Position numbers and translations under genes: made by a program. This document shows, one piece after another, positions 11,337 to 22,143 of a stretch of 64,000 bases of DNA. The notes under the pieces are model-generated. The model was not told where the DNA came from. It made no database searches and was given only the letters and a program-made list of their open reading frames with translations. Source of the DNA: Limnanthes douglasii subsp. nivea (Eukaryota; Streptophyta; Magnoliopsida; Brassicales; Limnanthaceae); contig JAUPFV010000002.1 in NCBI GenBank assembly GCA_036936605.1, positions 268,220,770-268,284,769 of the forward strand, given 5' to 3'. The first letter of the stretch is position 1. Each line of letters starts with the position of its first letter.

Positions 11337-11431
11337 CCTTGGATGGCCAAGGAATTTTTTGTAACTGTGTCCGGTCCTTGTCCGGATAAATCTTTTTGTT
11401 TTGACAATTTAAAGTCCTTGGATGGCCAAGG
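11337..11431. repeat. Paired hairpins downstream of the E1 aORF
   Basis: Two copies of the near-palindrome CCTTGGATGGCCAAGG (11337-11352 and 11416-11431), each able to fold as a 6 bp stem with a 4 nt loop. Both follow AAAGT. They lie between the aORF stop (11293) and the pol stop (11804). Similar pairs occur at the same place in E2 and E3, and a single weaker one in E6. Confidence 0.75.
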
Positions 11432-11699
11432 CATTTCGTATGTTTCAATGGATATCTTTATTTCGCACAGCTCTTGCATGTTTTCATAGTGTTTCAATTA
11501 TGGTGGCTAATGTTTAAACAACCTTTAGTTATTTCATAATCATTCTAAAGTGAGAGTGTTTAATTTCTCCAATGACAAATGTTCAAGTAGTCATCACTCC
11601 TTTAATTTAATCTGGCCTATGTTTAAATAATAATTTCACAAGAAACTATTTAAGTAAAAACACTCTGAATCTTTAAGAAGGCATCGAATTTCATTAAAA

Positions 11700-11757
11700 A
11701 GCCCGGACACCTCATTAAAACCTCCCCGCGCCACCAGGGTAGGAAAGAGTATGCCCC
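11700..11757 (-). other. Conserved block after the E1 pol stop
   Basis: On the minus strand a GGGGGCATACTCTTTCC stretch is followed by CCCTGGTGGCGCGGGGAGG and then TTTTAATGAGGTGTCCGG. E2 (near 25865-25922) and E3 (36593-36652) have nearly the same block, and E4 (42392-42446) a weaker one, always just after pol. AGGTTTTAATGAGG-like motifs are common after pol in plant LTR elements; the role is not known to me. Confidence 0.7.
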
Positions 11758-11803
11758 CAAATATTTACATGAATTTTTAAACAAGTAAATATTTACATAG
11801 TTT

Positions 11804-14800
11804 CTACTCTAAGTACATCCGGAGGTGCTCAATATTCCAGGGATTCAAAACCCTTCCATCTTTGTCTTGGAGCCGGTATGTCCCAAGCTTAAGCTTTTCA
11901 ATGATCACATAGGGTCCTTCCCAAGGTGGAGCCAACTTACCGAACTGCTTTTCTTTAATATGTAAGAAGACTTTTTTTAATACCTTATCCCCCGGTTGAA
12001 AATCCCTTCTCTTGATTTTAGAAGCGAACATGCTTCTCATCAAACCTTGATAGTGTACAACTCTAAGGTGAGCCTTAACTCTTCTTTCCTCTATTAAGTC
12101 AAGTTGGCTTCTGATAGCCACCTCGTTAGCGTGTTCGGAGAAATTATAAACTCGAAATGAAGGGATAGTAGCCTCTATGGGAGCTATGACATCCATCCCA
12201 TAGACCAAGGAAAAGGAGACTCTTGTGTTGCAGCCCCAGGTGTAGTCCGGTAAGCCCACAAAACGTCTTGCAAATAACTTGGCCACTTTCCAGCAGCTCC
12301 TTCTAGATTCTTCTTTAGACCGGACAGTATTGTCCTGTTGGCTACTTCGACCTGACCATTTGTTTGTGGATGGAAAGGGGAAGAGAAGCAATGTTGTATA
12401 CCTTTGGAGGCACAGAAACTCTGGATTTCCTTGTTGTCGAATTGTGGTCAATTGTCTGTTGTTATTTTTTGCGGAATTCCAAATCTGCAGCAGATATTGG
12501 ATAAAATGAATTTTATAACAGCTTATAAAGTTGTACCTGCCAATGGAACTGCTTCGATCCACTTCGAAAAATAATCAATAGCAACAATTATTGTTCTGCG
12601 TCCTCCGGACGCCATCGGTAGAGGTCCCACCAAATCCAACCCCCATCGAGCAAAAGGTATAGGCTCAGAAATTGACTCTAAAGGGATGGCTGGGATATGA
12701 ATTTCATTGCTATATCTATGGCATGGGTCACACCTCCTCACCAACTCCTTAGCATCTTGCATTATAGAGGGCCAATAATACCCAGCCAACAAAACTCTCC
12801 TTGTTAGAGCCCTGAATCCACAGTGAGTTGATCCCTCACCATCATGTAACTCAGAGAGCACTATTTGAGATTCGTCAATCCTCAAGCATCGTAGGAGGGG
12901 CTTGCTGTAAGACTTCTTATAAAGAATATCTCTTAGGATGATAAAACCACGAACCTTGTACTTTACTTTCTTGTTATTGATTTATTCGGAGGCAAGATGC
13001 CATCTCCGAGATATTGAAGGAGAGCAAACCTCCAATATTGAGGTTGTTTTATCTGTATATCGAAGCTTTCTTATTCCTTACCCATACTGAATTGAATGGA
13101 TGGGCACTCTAGCACATGAATCCAAGGGTAGGACTCAGTATAGGCTATGGTTGCTAAGGAGTATGCCAGTATATTTTCCTGTTCGGGGTACGTGCTCATA
13201 AACGATGTTCTTGAACTTAAGTGCCACATCTTTAAGAAGAAGTAAGTACTTAACCAACTGCTCTTTTTTTGCTTCGGATTGACCTTGTGCATGATGGATA
13301 AGTAGCTGAGAATCGCTCATTAGCTTGACCCTTTTGGCTCCACAAATAAGAGTTAATTTCAAACCAGCTATAGCAGCTTCATATTCGGACTCATTATTAG
13401 AAGCCCTGAAAGCAAAACATATAGATTGATACATTCTGTCACCATACGGAGAGGTCAAGCATACCCCTGCACCACATCCCATGGTACTTGATCCACCATC
13501 AGTCCGGACAACCCAAACTTTTTTATCTTTCATATCAGTCATTTGCTTTGTATCCCTATCTGAATGGAATTCAACTAAGAAATCAGCCACAGCTTGGGCT
13601 TTGGTTGCTGTCCGAGGGGAAAATCAATATTGAAGTCCCCCAATTCTACTGACCACTTAGTCATTCTACTTGAAACGTCTTCCTTTTGAAGAATGTTTTT
13701 AAGGGAAAAGACGTCCGAAAAATAATATGATGAGCCTGGAAATAAGGCCTCATCTTCCTTGCAGCACTCACTAGGGCTAATGCTAATTTTTCAAGCTTCA
13801 GATAGCGTTTTTCGGCATCTATCAAGCTCTTGCTGATGTAATACACCGGACGGGGATAATTATCTACCTCCCTTACCAATACGGCACTTATGGCACAACT
13901 GGAAACTGTCAAGTATATGAAAAGAGTCTCTCCGTCAACAGGTTTAAACAAATTCTTAGGAAAGGACAAATGTTTTTTTTATTTCATTGAAGGCCTCATC
14001 ACACTGCGAAGACCAGTCGAATCCCTTTGCACCTTTTAAAGTTTTAAAAAATGGGGCACATCTGTCCGAAGACCTTGAAATAATACGGTTTCGTGCAGCC
14101 AGTCTCCCACTCAAAAGTTGTACTTCTTTAATACTTTGAGGAGGCTCCATCTGCAGCAAAACATTAAGTTGGTCTGGATTAGGCTGTATCCCTTGCTTAC
14201 GTATCCCATACCCCAAGAATTTGTCGGACTGTACTCCAAAGATACACTTTTCTGGGTTTAATTTCAAATTTACTTTCACCAAGTTAGCAAAAGTCTCTTG
14301 GAGATCTGTCAAGTGTAACTCTTCATCCATACTTTTCACCATCATATCGTCGATGTATACTTCCATGTTTCTTCCAATTTGATCAGCAAAAGCTTTGTTT
14401 ACCAACCTTTGATAAGGAGCCCCAGCATTCTTTAACCCAAATGGCATCACCTTGTAACAATGAAGGCCCCTATCAGTGACAAACGTAGTATGCTCCTGAT
14501 CCTTTGGATCTACTCGAATCTGATTGTACCCGGAGAATGCATCCATGAAAGACAGCAGCTTGTTCCCAGATGTGGAATCCACCAACTGATCAATCCGGGG
14601 AACTGGGTATAAATCCTTTGGGCAAGCTCTGTTGAAATCTGTAAAATCGATACACATACGTCACTTGCCATTTTTCTTTTTTACCAATACCGGATTGGCT
14701 GTCCATAAAGGATACTGAGACTCCTTTATGTGCCCCATTTTGGTAAGCCTGTCCACTTCTTCAACTATGATATCAGCCTTTTCCTTAGAAAAAGCTCTTC

Positions 14801-15979
14801 TCTTTTGTACCACAGGTGCTATGTCTCTTCAGATGGACAGTTGGTGTGATATAATATCTGCTGGTACTCCGGTAACATCAGCATTGCACCAAGCAAAAAC
14901 ATGCTGATGGTCTTTTAGGAACTTCAACATTTTACTTTTTAACTCTGATGTCATTTTGGACCCTATCTTAACATTTTTTCCCTCAGCCAAAGAATGTGTT
15001 TCAACTTCTTCAATCGGTATTAAGACTCCAGGGGTCTCTCTAGGGTCATCAATTTCACCCTCACCCCGAGAAAGCCCCTCAAACTGCTATTCCTCATTGA
15101 TACAAACTGCCCCCAGCGTCCGAGGAGCCAGTGCTGTCGCATAACACTCTCTTGCTATCTTTTGGCTGCTCCGAACAACTCTCACTTGTCCTTGCACATC
15201 GTATTTCAAACATTGGTGGACTGTTAAGGCCACTGCATGCATCCTAGAGAGCCAAGTCCTCCCCAAAATAGCATTATAACAAGTGGGACAATCCACTATG
15301 ACAAACAGTATTCTAACCATCTCTTAAAAGGGCCCTTTCCCAACAAAACTTCCTCCTCAACTCCCCAATCACATCTGCTGAGCTTCCAGTAAAACCCACA
15401 ATTGACCTGTTCGAACGTTGAATTACTGATGGATTTTTCATCTTTTTGTAGGAAGTTAAAAAGAGGATATTGGCTGAACTCCCAGTGTCCACCAAAATTC
15501 GTCTTATATTATTGCCCCCAATGAATGGTCCTATGACAACAACATCTTCATGAGGACCAGCTACAGCCTTCAGGTCATCCTCATCGAAAACAATGAAGGG
15601 AAATGGAATCTGCGATTGATAGGAAGTCATGCCTCCCTCCAGTTGGGTAGCTAAAGTATGAACATGCCTCTTTCTCGAAGAAGCATTGGGTGTTGTCATG
15701 GTATCCCATCCGAAAATTGTGAGTGATTCAAAAAAGTTAATAAGCCCAGACACCATCTTGCAACGTTCCTCAATGGCACCCACTCTATTTTGAGTTGGGT
15801 CAGGGTCCAAGTATTCTGACTCTACATCGATACTCTCGATTATCACCATAGCTCCCTCCGGAGCTGATGTGCCTGCATTGTTTGGACCAGCCCGATGAGC
15901 GTTATCAGGCCTATTTCCTCCTCTTCTTTTAACATATGCTCCCAACTTTCCTCTTTCAATTAAATTCTGGACTTCTTGC
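11804..15979 (-). pseudogene. E1 pol: protease, RT, RNase H, integrase
   Basis: Minus strand. Protease at 15313-15945 with ILVDTGSSANILF (DTG kept), then a frameshift near 15345 and the C-terminal PR block CPTCYNAILGR. RT at 13956-14657: CIDFTDFNRACPKDLYPVPR, FMDAFSGYNQI (motif A), MPFGLKNAGAPYQ, YIDDMM (motif C intact). A TGA stands just upstream of RMCIDFTD. RNase H in two parts: 13661-13969 (YPRPVYYISKSL) and 13135-13590 (RTDGGSSTMGCGAG, NNESEYEAAIAGL, SDSQLLIHH), an extra 'archaeal-type' RNase H as in the Tat lineage. Integrase at 12523-12885: a zinc-binding region ending in CDPCHRY, and WGLDLVGPLP, DYFSKWIEA. The integrase C-terminal part at 11804-12562 has DFQPGDKVLKKVF and LAPPWEGPY. 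Frameshifts separate most blocks, so no full polyprotein is encoded. Confidence 0.9.
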
Positions 15980-17436
15980 TTTAAAGCAATACAATCCTCG
16001 GTGGTATGGCCAGTATCATTATGATACTGACAGAAACAATTGTTACGACTCTCTCTAGGAGATTGTAATGCAGCCGGCCTTCTATAGTGTACTTCTTCCT
16101 TCGTTTTGTCATAAATAGTCGCTACGTTTTCTTTTAGCTCAGCAAACCACTCCGGTTGAACCCAAGGCCCTCGCTTATTTCTAGATTGTTGACTCTGGGC
16201 AGGCGCAGCTGGCTGAGACTAAGCTTTGGCTCTGTTATGACCCTGCCCGGCCTCCCTTGCCTTGTTCCCGGACTGATTTTGGTTTGGGTTTGGTGCAGCC
16301 GGAGCAGACCTCACCTGCCTGTGCACCCTAGTTTTCTTTGTTTCATCCACTTTAATTTGCTTTCCAACCTGATTCAGTAGACCTCCCCATGTCATGGCAT
16401 TTTTTCTGGTCACTAAATCAGCCAAATTTCCAGGGTTTAAGCCCTGCCTCACATAAACTATTGCTACTTGTTCAAAGCAATCAGCCAACCCATTTTTGGT
16501 GTTTACAAAGCGACTTATGTATTCTTTTAGAGATTCGTTCGGTTCCTGGGCACAATGGATGATTGTGTCTCCATTTCCCTTCACCTCCTTACTTCCAACA
16601 AACTATCTCCGGAAGGCCACCCAAAAAGTATCAAAATTTCTGATGCAGCCTTGTGGTAGACTATTGTACCACTTCAGAGCACTCCCCGTAAAGGACTGGG
16701 AGAATGCCCTACAAAGCAGCTTGTTGTCATCATCAAAATTCATCATGAAATTTTTAAATTGTTCTAAGTGGTTGTCCGGGTCTTTACTGCCATTGTATTT
16801 TTCCATTTTTGTACTATCAAACCTCTTAAGAAGGTTCCCGGACAGGATCTTGGATGACAATGGCGATTGTCTCCAATTCCGACCACGACTGAAAACGGTA
16901 TCCTCGTTAGGAGTTGCAAAGATACCTGGCTCATTATGGAAGGCAAAAGGATCCACAGCATCCGGTCTATGTGTCTCTGGCTGTGAGACGACCCTTTGCA
17001 TATATGCCTCTTTAACTTTCCATGCCTATCGCTTTTTTTTTGAATACTTCTTAACCAACTTTTGTTTCTTTTTAGATCGGCCCTCATCACTGCTGGATGA
17101 CAAGGATTCTTCAACTCCATCTTCGCCCGAGGAGCTACTGGAAGATTCTGAGTCTGAATCAGAGCTCTCAACTGGCTTGGACCGGTGAGACTTTTTGAAG
17201 CTAGCATGAGTCTTCTTCGTAATCACATCAGTCTTTGAAGGCTCATGATCTCTAGGGTTGTCAGTATGGTGAGCAACTGACGCATTTGATTTCTCTTTTA
17301 TGACCATCTTTGCCCTCTCTGCCCTTAGAGCTTCTATTTCAACTTTTAACCTATCACGCTCCTCGATGGTATACTCATCATTTTCTCCCACCACTTCAAG
17401 CAAAGCTGGTGGTACTTCTGGTGCGTCCGGATTCAT
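15980..17436 (-). pseudogene. E1 gag
   Basis: The ATG at 17436 opens MNPDAPEVPPALLEVVGEN followed by DEYTIEERDRL, an N-terminal region shared by E2, E3 and E7, then a Ser/Lys-rich linker ending in KKKQKLVKKYSKKKR. After a frame change, 16603-17001 holds the gag core (DPFAFHNEPGIFATPNEDTV, KRFDSTKMEKYNGS, FSQSFTGSALKWYNSLPQG, WVAFRR). A stop follows AFRR; the frame continues at 16219-16584 (SLKEYISRFVNTKNG). Another stop precedes a zinc knuckle near 15993-16037, CQYHNDTGHTTEDC. Gag makes the virus-like particle and binds RNA. With two stops and one frameshift it is non-functional. Confidence 0.88.
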
Positions 17437-17488
17437 TCAGACTGGTTTTTTCTGATGGTTTTGAATGCTAGACTCAGGCACCATCGTG

Positions 17489-17506
17489 CTCCCACTGTGG
17501 TCGCCA
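17489..17506 (-). promoter_or_regulatory. E1 primer-binding site
   Basis: The minus strand reads TGGCGACCACAGTGGGAG three bases after the LTR end ACACCA. The same 18-mer stands at this position in E2, E6 and E7. It should pair with a tRNA 3' end ending in CGCCA; tRNA-Arg is usual for Tat elements, but I could not check the match. Confidence 0.8.
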
Positions 17507-17509
17507 ATT

Positions 17510-17926
17510 TGGTGTGGTTTATTTTTGTTTGAGGGTAATTTTATAATTTTTAGTTTTATGGAATTTTGAGAGTATTTAATGTTTGGATAGAATGTCGAGG
17601 GAGAATTGAGCTGCTTGGTTGTATTTAATTTTTATTACCCTCATTTAATGTAGGTGGTTGGGTATTTATACCCTTTATCTTTTGGGCCATATGGGCTTTC
17701 GGGTTGTGTTTTATGGATTCGGGTCGAGTTTAAAAACCTACTAGCTTTTAAGTAAACAAGTAATTAGTCTAATCATGAAGTGATTATGTTTTTAATACTT
17801 TAGTTCTGTTCGGATAGTTCAGTAAATGAAAGTTTTGCGAACTGTCCCTGTCCGGTTAAGTAGATGTTGTCCGAATTGCCCCTGTTCGGTTCTCTCAAAG
17901 GGTGGTGACAGAATCCGGACTCATCA
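17510..17926 (-). repeat. E1 5' LTR, shared with E1' as its 3' LTR
   Basis: 417 bp LTR, same ends as 7453-7875. Its inner side (17509 downward) leads into PBS and gag, so it is the 5' LTR of E1. Its outer side (17927 upward) leads into a purine tract and antisense-gene sequence, so it is also the 3' LTR of a second copy. Confidence 0.85.
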
Positions 17927-18264
17927 GTAGCTCCTTTTTTAAGTGGTGTGCAAAGGCCTTTGGCAAGACCTAAAAAATAGCCTGTAGCTGGTCACAGCCA
18001 TATCCGGACAGATTTTTGAACTGTGTAATAGCTTTATCCGAACTAAAACAATTTCTCAAAAACTAAAAGGTTTTTGCCAGAAATCGTGGGACACGTGTCT
18101 CTCTTTGGTTCGCCACACTAGCCGTTTTTTCACCTAGAACAACGCTTCCATTTTATCCAAAAAATAACCTTTTCATTTAATGAGGATGACATTAGCGTCG
18201 TTCCTTAATCATTGCAACCCTTTCGAATTCTCCTAGGTATCAATGCATATTTTTGCGTCTTTAC

Positions 18265-18270
18265 TATAAA
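18265..18270 (+). promoter_or_regulatory. TATA box of the E1' antisense gene
   Basis: TATAAA, 104 bp before the ATG at 18369, the same spacing as in E1. Confidence 0.6.
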
Positions 18271-18368
18271 TTAGTCACTTCTTTACTGTTTTACCATCCT
18301 CTTCATCCTTACTCTGCTAAACTTCAAAGCTTTTTCTCAAAACAAATACTTTCTTTCGGTGTGAGTTT

Positions 18369-19096
18369 ATGTTCACAGCTAGGAACGCTTTAATCAAATG
18401 TGGGTGGCTTAATTTATCAGAGTTAGAAAAGGCCCAAAAGATTAAACGAGAAAGACGCATTGCTGCAGGCCTCCCTGGTTCCCCTGTCGACAAACTAGAA
18501 GCACCAAGCATAGAGCCTGACCAGGGCTCTTCTTCAACCAAAAGCGTTAAACCTAGGAGGTTGTTCCAAAACAACCTTTCACCAATTGTTTCAGGCTCGT
18601 CGGTTCAGGAATCAGAGCCCACTGTTGAACCAGGGAAAGTAGTCACCAGTTTTCAGAAGCCTTCTCCATTTATTGCCATGGGATCAGATGCAAATGTCTC
18701 TCCAGAGAAGTTAGTACATCAGAGAAGAGGCAGCTTGGTAAAAGGGCAAACTCCAAAAGGTGCGCCTTTCAAATCAGGGGCCAAAGATAGCAAAATGGGG
18801 TCAGAGGCACCCATCAAAATTCCTCAGGATAAGTTGTCCGGACCGGAGGCATCTAGTTCAAGTCTCCGAAAAGAAACCACTGCATCTGAGCCCCAACCGG
18901 AGGTTAGAGTACAAGAAACCAGTGAAACCCAACAGTCCGGAGGGCATGCTGAGCCAACCTCTAACTCCCCTCTCCCAAAAACAACTGAAACCCCTCCCTG
19001 GTAATGGAAAAAGTGATGGAGGATTCTATTGAAGAGGATCCGTTTGAGTCCGAAGTCTACGGGAAAACAAGTGAGGCTGTTGCTGCTAAGAAGGTT
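18369..19096 (+). pseudogene. E1' aORF, N-terminal fragment
   Basis: Starts MFTARNALIKCGWLNLSELE and stays open for 211 codons. It closely follows the first ~240 residues of the E1 aORF: the low-complexity region with KPRRLFQNNLSPIVSGSSVQ and KPSPFIAMGSDA. A frameshift at the end (TPPW, stop near 19004) and the loss of everything past 19096 remove the Transposase_28-like and coiled-coil parts. A short frame (19029-19235) runs across the junction and joins antisense-gene codons to E4 gag codons; it is accidental in my view. Confidence 0.85.
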
Positions 19097-21714
19097 GGTA
19101 TATAAAGAATTTTCACAAACTTGTAAGGGTACCGCTTTAAATTGGTATGATAAAATTCTGAGGGGATCTATGACAAACTTCAGGATAGTTTACACTGCAT
19201 TCCGGAGAAACATTGTGGGAAGCAAAGAGATGTGAGCTAATGGTGATACTATAATAAAATGTGAACAAGATGTGTGAGAGAAATTAAAAAAATTATACAA
19301 GATGCATTGTGCTAAAGAAGACAGAATTGGAACATTGTGAAGAGCTTGATGCAATGGATGCATTTATGCAAGTATTGCTTCCAGGTGATTTAGCAAACGA
19401 GACTACGAGGAGAATGGAATTGAAATTTGGGCTTTAATGGCCAAGTTGAGGAACAAATTAAGGTAGAAAAGTCGACAAGAGTTTGAAGTGGGTCAAGTTC
19501 CACTCAAATAAATTCAGAGCATGCACCTACTGGCCAGGGTATAAAGGAAACTCATTTAATTCCCTGGTATCATCTCGTTTGAAGGTGAATACAAATCTAC
19601 CTCTTTGAACATGAGAATCACCTCAACCTTCTAGTTATCAACCTCCTTGGGTGAGATCTAACTAATTAATAAGGCCAGAATATTTTACGGAGTTAACTAA
19701 GAATATGGAAACAATGTTTGATAGAGCTAAGAATCATGTTAATTTTAGAAAACCAACCCTAATAAATAGGCTAAGAGAATAATGAAACAACAAGTTTTGA
19801 AAATACCATAACAATATCGGACATGATACTGTAGAATGTATAGTTTTGAAGAAAGAAATTCATATTTGATAGAAAACGAAAAATTGACGAATTTTGTTAA
19901 GAACAGAATAATGGTCGGAAGAATTCGAGTACGTCTGTGCAACATAATATTAACGCACCGTCAAAGAAAGAAAACACATTAATAATTGTGGATTCAAAGT
20001 TAGAAAAATAGGAAGGCTTCGATACGGCTCCAGAATATTTGGGTCAACGACCCAGATCAGAAAGTGGTGTTGATTGTGAACGCACCAACAGACCGAGGTA
20101 GGGTTCCTAGTTTGTATGAGTATTTTGAAAATCTGGCCATTTTGGAGGAGATATTATCGCCGGAAATACAAATAGTTCAAGAAAAAGACCTATAGTAAGT
20201 TTGGCAACACAAATAGAAGGTAAAATATGTACCAATCTTTATATAATGAATGTTACATCTTTTATTTTATTTGAAAAGGACGATCGAAGAGGTATAGCTC
20301 GACTTTTTGAGGATGTGATGGTGATTGGCGCAAGAATGGCGAGAGCAGATATCCAGTGAATATTATTTGATACAGGAAGTTTAGCAAATGTGTTGTTCAA
20401 ATCAATGTATGATAAGATGCGTAATCCACCTGCAATTCTCCGAACTGAGCGCATCATACTTGGTTTCACAGAGGTAACAATGCAAGTTATCGGGGAATTC
20501 GAGGGAGATGTTTTGTTAGGAAAAAAGTTCAAGTTTTATTTTATGATGGTGGAATGTCCGACTAACTATAATTCAATTTTTTGGAGGTCATGGTTGTCTA
20601 TGATGTATGATGTTGTTTCAACTGTCTACCAATTCTTGAAGTATACAATTCGTGATCGCGTCGGAGTAGTTCGAAGTGATCAACAAGTGAAAAAATAATG
20701 TTATGCAACAACTTTTCATTCTAAAAGGGTCACTTCTGGTGATCAAATTACATGAATAATAATCACGGGGGTTGACTTCGTATGAGGAAGAAGTAGATGA
20801 TCCAAGGGAAACCCCGGATGCTATAGTGGTAGGAGAAAATATGAAGAATTATATGTTGCATAATGGGAAACTTTTACGAATATTGACATTATTGTTACCT
20901 ACTTTATGTTACCAATTGCTTAAGTATATGTCTAAAAATTTAGATGTGTTTGCTTGGAAAACCGAGGATGTGATAGGGTCTTGTCTGAGGTAATATGTCA
21001 TAGTTTGGCTTTAAATCCAAAAATTAGGCCCATCATTCAAAATAAGAGAGCTTTCTCTGTAGTTACATTCGAGCAAATTGTGGCTGAAGTAGATCGTTTA
21101 TCTAAGGTCGGAAATATACGGGAGGCAAATGTGTCATTATGGACTGCAAATCCAGTGCTTGTAAGAATGAAAATAGAAAATTGAGAATGTGTGTTGACTT
21201 TACTGATTTGAATAGGTCGTGTCTGAATGATCCATTTCCTATGACAAGGATTAATCAGCTTGTTGATTCAACATCGGGGAATGAAATTCTTTATGTATTG
21301 ATGCATCCACATGTTACAGTTAGATCCATCTGAATCCAAATGATCAAGACAATTACGTTTATAACTAACCGAGGAGTGTATTGTTACCGGGTCATGCCTT
21401 TTGGTCTTAGGAACGTTAGGGTGACGTATCACTAATTTGTAACCAAGACGTCTGCTTCTCAAATTAGAAGAAATATGGAAGTTTATATCTACGATATGTT
21501 GGTCAAAAACCAATCAGATGAGTAACATTTACAGTATTTGGAAGAAATGTTTATGAATCTCAAAGCTATTCGATAGAAGTTAAATCCAGAAAAGTGCACC
21601 TTCAGATACAGTATAAGTGTAAAGGAATATAGGCTGATCCTGACGAATTAAAGGCTTTAATAGCGGTGACCTCACCTCGGACAATTAAAAAGGTGTATAT
21701 TTTGATATGAAGGT
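19097..21714 (+). mobile_element. E4, left part: gag to RT (5' end missing)
   Basis: Plus-strand Tat element, cut on the left in mid-gag by the junction with E1' and split on the right at 21714 by E3. It resumes at 40548 in the middle of the same RT domain. The 5' LTR, PBS and gag start are not in the window. It is more decayed than E1-E3. Confidence 0.85.
19097..21714 (+). pseudogene. E4 gag (partial), protease and RT N-terminal half
   Basis: 19097-19235 reads YKEFSQTCKGTALNWYDKI and TAFRRNIVGSKEM, the gag core also seen in E1. The protease lies near 20360-20690: LFDTGSLANVLFK with the DTG triad kept, then ECPTNYNSIFWRSWLS. RT begins near 21000: RAFSVVTFEQIVAEVDRLSK, CVDFTDLNRSCLNDPFP, and YCYRVMPFGL-like codons near 21380. 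Motif C reads VYIYDMLV at about 21480, so the first aspartate of YxDD is lost. Next come LNPEKCTF and DPDELKALIA. Stops and frameshifts are frequent. The frame passes into the E3 insertion point in a TIKKVYIL block. Confidence 0.8.
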
Positions 21715-22070
21715 TGATGAGGTTATATTTATTTAATAATGCTAATTGTATATATCCGAAGGGTTGTTCGGACATATCCAGTACCATGCCCCACCGAACA
21801 GTACAAACCAAGTGGATCGTGACTTAGTTGGTTACTAGTCATTTCCTATCTTGGGCTTATAGATTTTTAAACTTGACCCAAGCCCATGATCCGACCCGGA
21901 AGGCCCACAAGTCATTAAACAAGTATAAATACCCCAACTACTTTCATTAATGAGGGTGAGAAACTTTATAACTAGTACACACCTCTTTCATCTCTCTACA
22001 TTTCACTCTAAATACTAAATTTCTAAATCTCTTTCCCAAAATACCCTCCGATCAGAAATTATCGGCACCA
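21715..22070 (+). repeat. E3 5' LTR
   Basis: Starts TGATGAGGTTAT and ends TCGGCACCA. It contains a TATA-like AGTATAAATACCCC near 21925 and a CATTAATGAGGGTGAG block shared with the other LTRs of this family. Confidence 0.88.
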
Positions 22071-22073
22071 AAT

Positions 22074-22091
22074 TAGCGACCACATTGGGAG
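22074..22091 (+). promoter_or_regulatory. E3 primer-binding site (mutated)
   Basis: TAGCGACCACATTGGGAG, two changes from the family 18-mer, three bases after the LTR end. Confidence 0.75.
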
Positions 22092-22143
22092 GCTACGGCG
22101 CCTGAATTTCAAATTCAAAACCAGTAATAAAAAACCAGTTCGG

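Larger units (their letters stand above)
7453..17926 (-). mobile_element. E1: near-complete Tat-lineage LTR retrotransposon
   Basis: A 10,474 bp element on the minus strand. It has two LTRs (423 and 417 bp, roughly 94-95% identical by hand comparison, starting TGATGAG and ending ACACCA on the minus strand), a PBS, gag, pol in the order PR-RT-RNase H-integrase, an antisense gene on the plus strand, and a purine tract. The base pairs left of 7453 are CCTAC, but no matching target-site copy exists on the right because internal-type sequence (E1') continues beyond the upper LTR. Gag-pol has several stops and frameshifts. It is the best preserved template in the window for the others. Confidence 0.9.
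17927..19096 (-). mobile_element. E1': 3' internal fragment of a second E1 copy
   Basis: 1,170 bp that align base by base with 7876-9062 of E1: PPT, aORF promoter and the first part of the aORF. It ends abruptly after GCTAAGAAGG, where E4 gag sequence on the plus strand takes over. E1 and E1' share one LTR, the structure left by recombination between LTRs of two related copies. Confidence 0.85.

Noticed and set aside
16496..17188. 230-codon plus-strand frame opposite E1 gag
   Set aside because: It lies opposite a recognisable gag on the minus strand, has no known domain and is not kept in E2 or E3.
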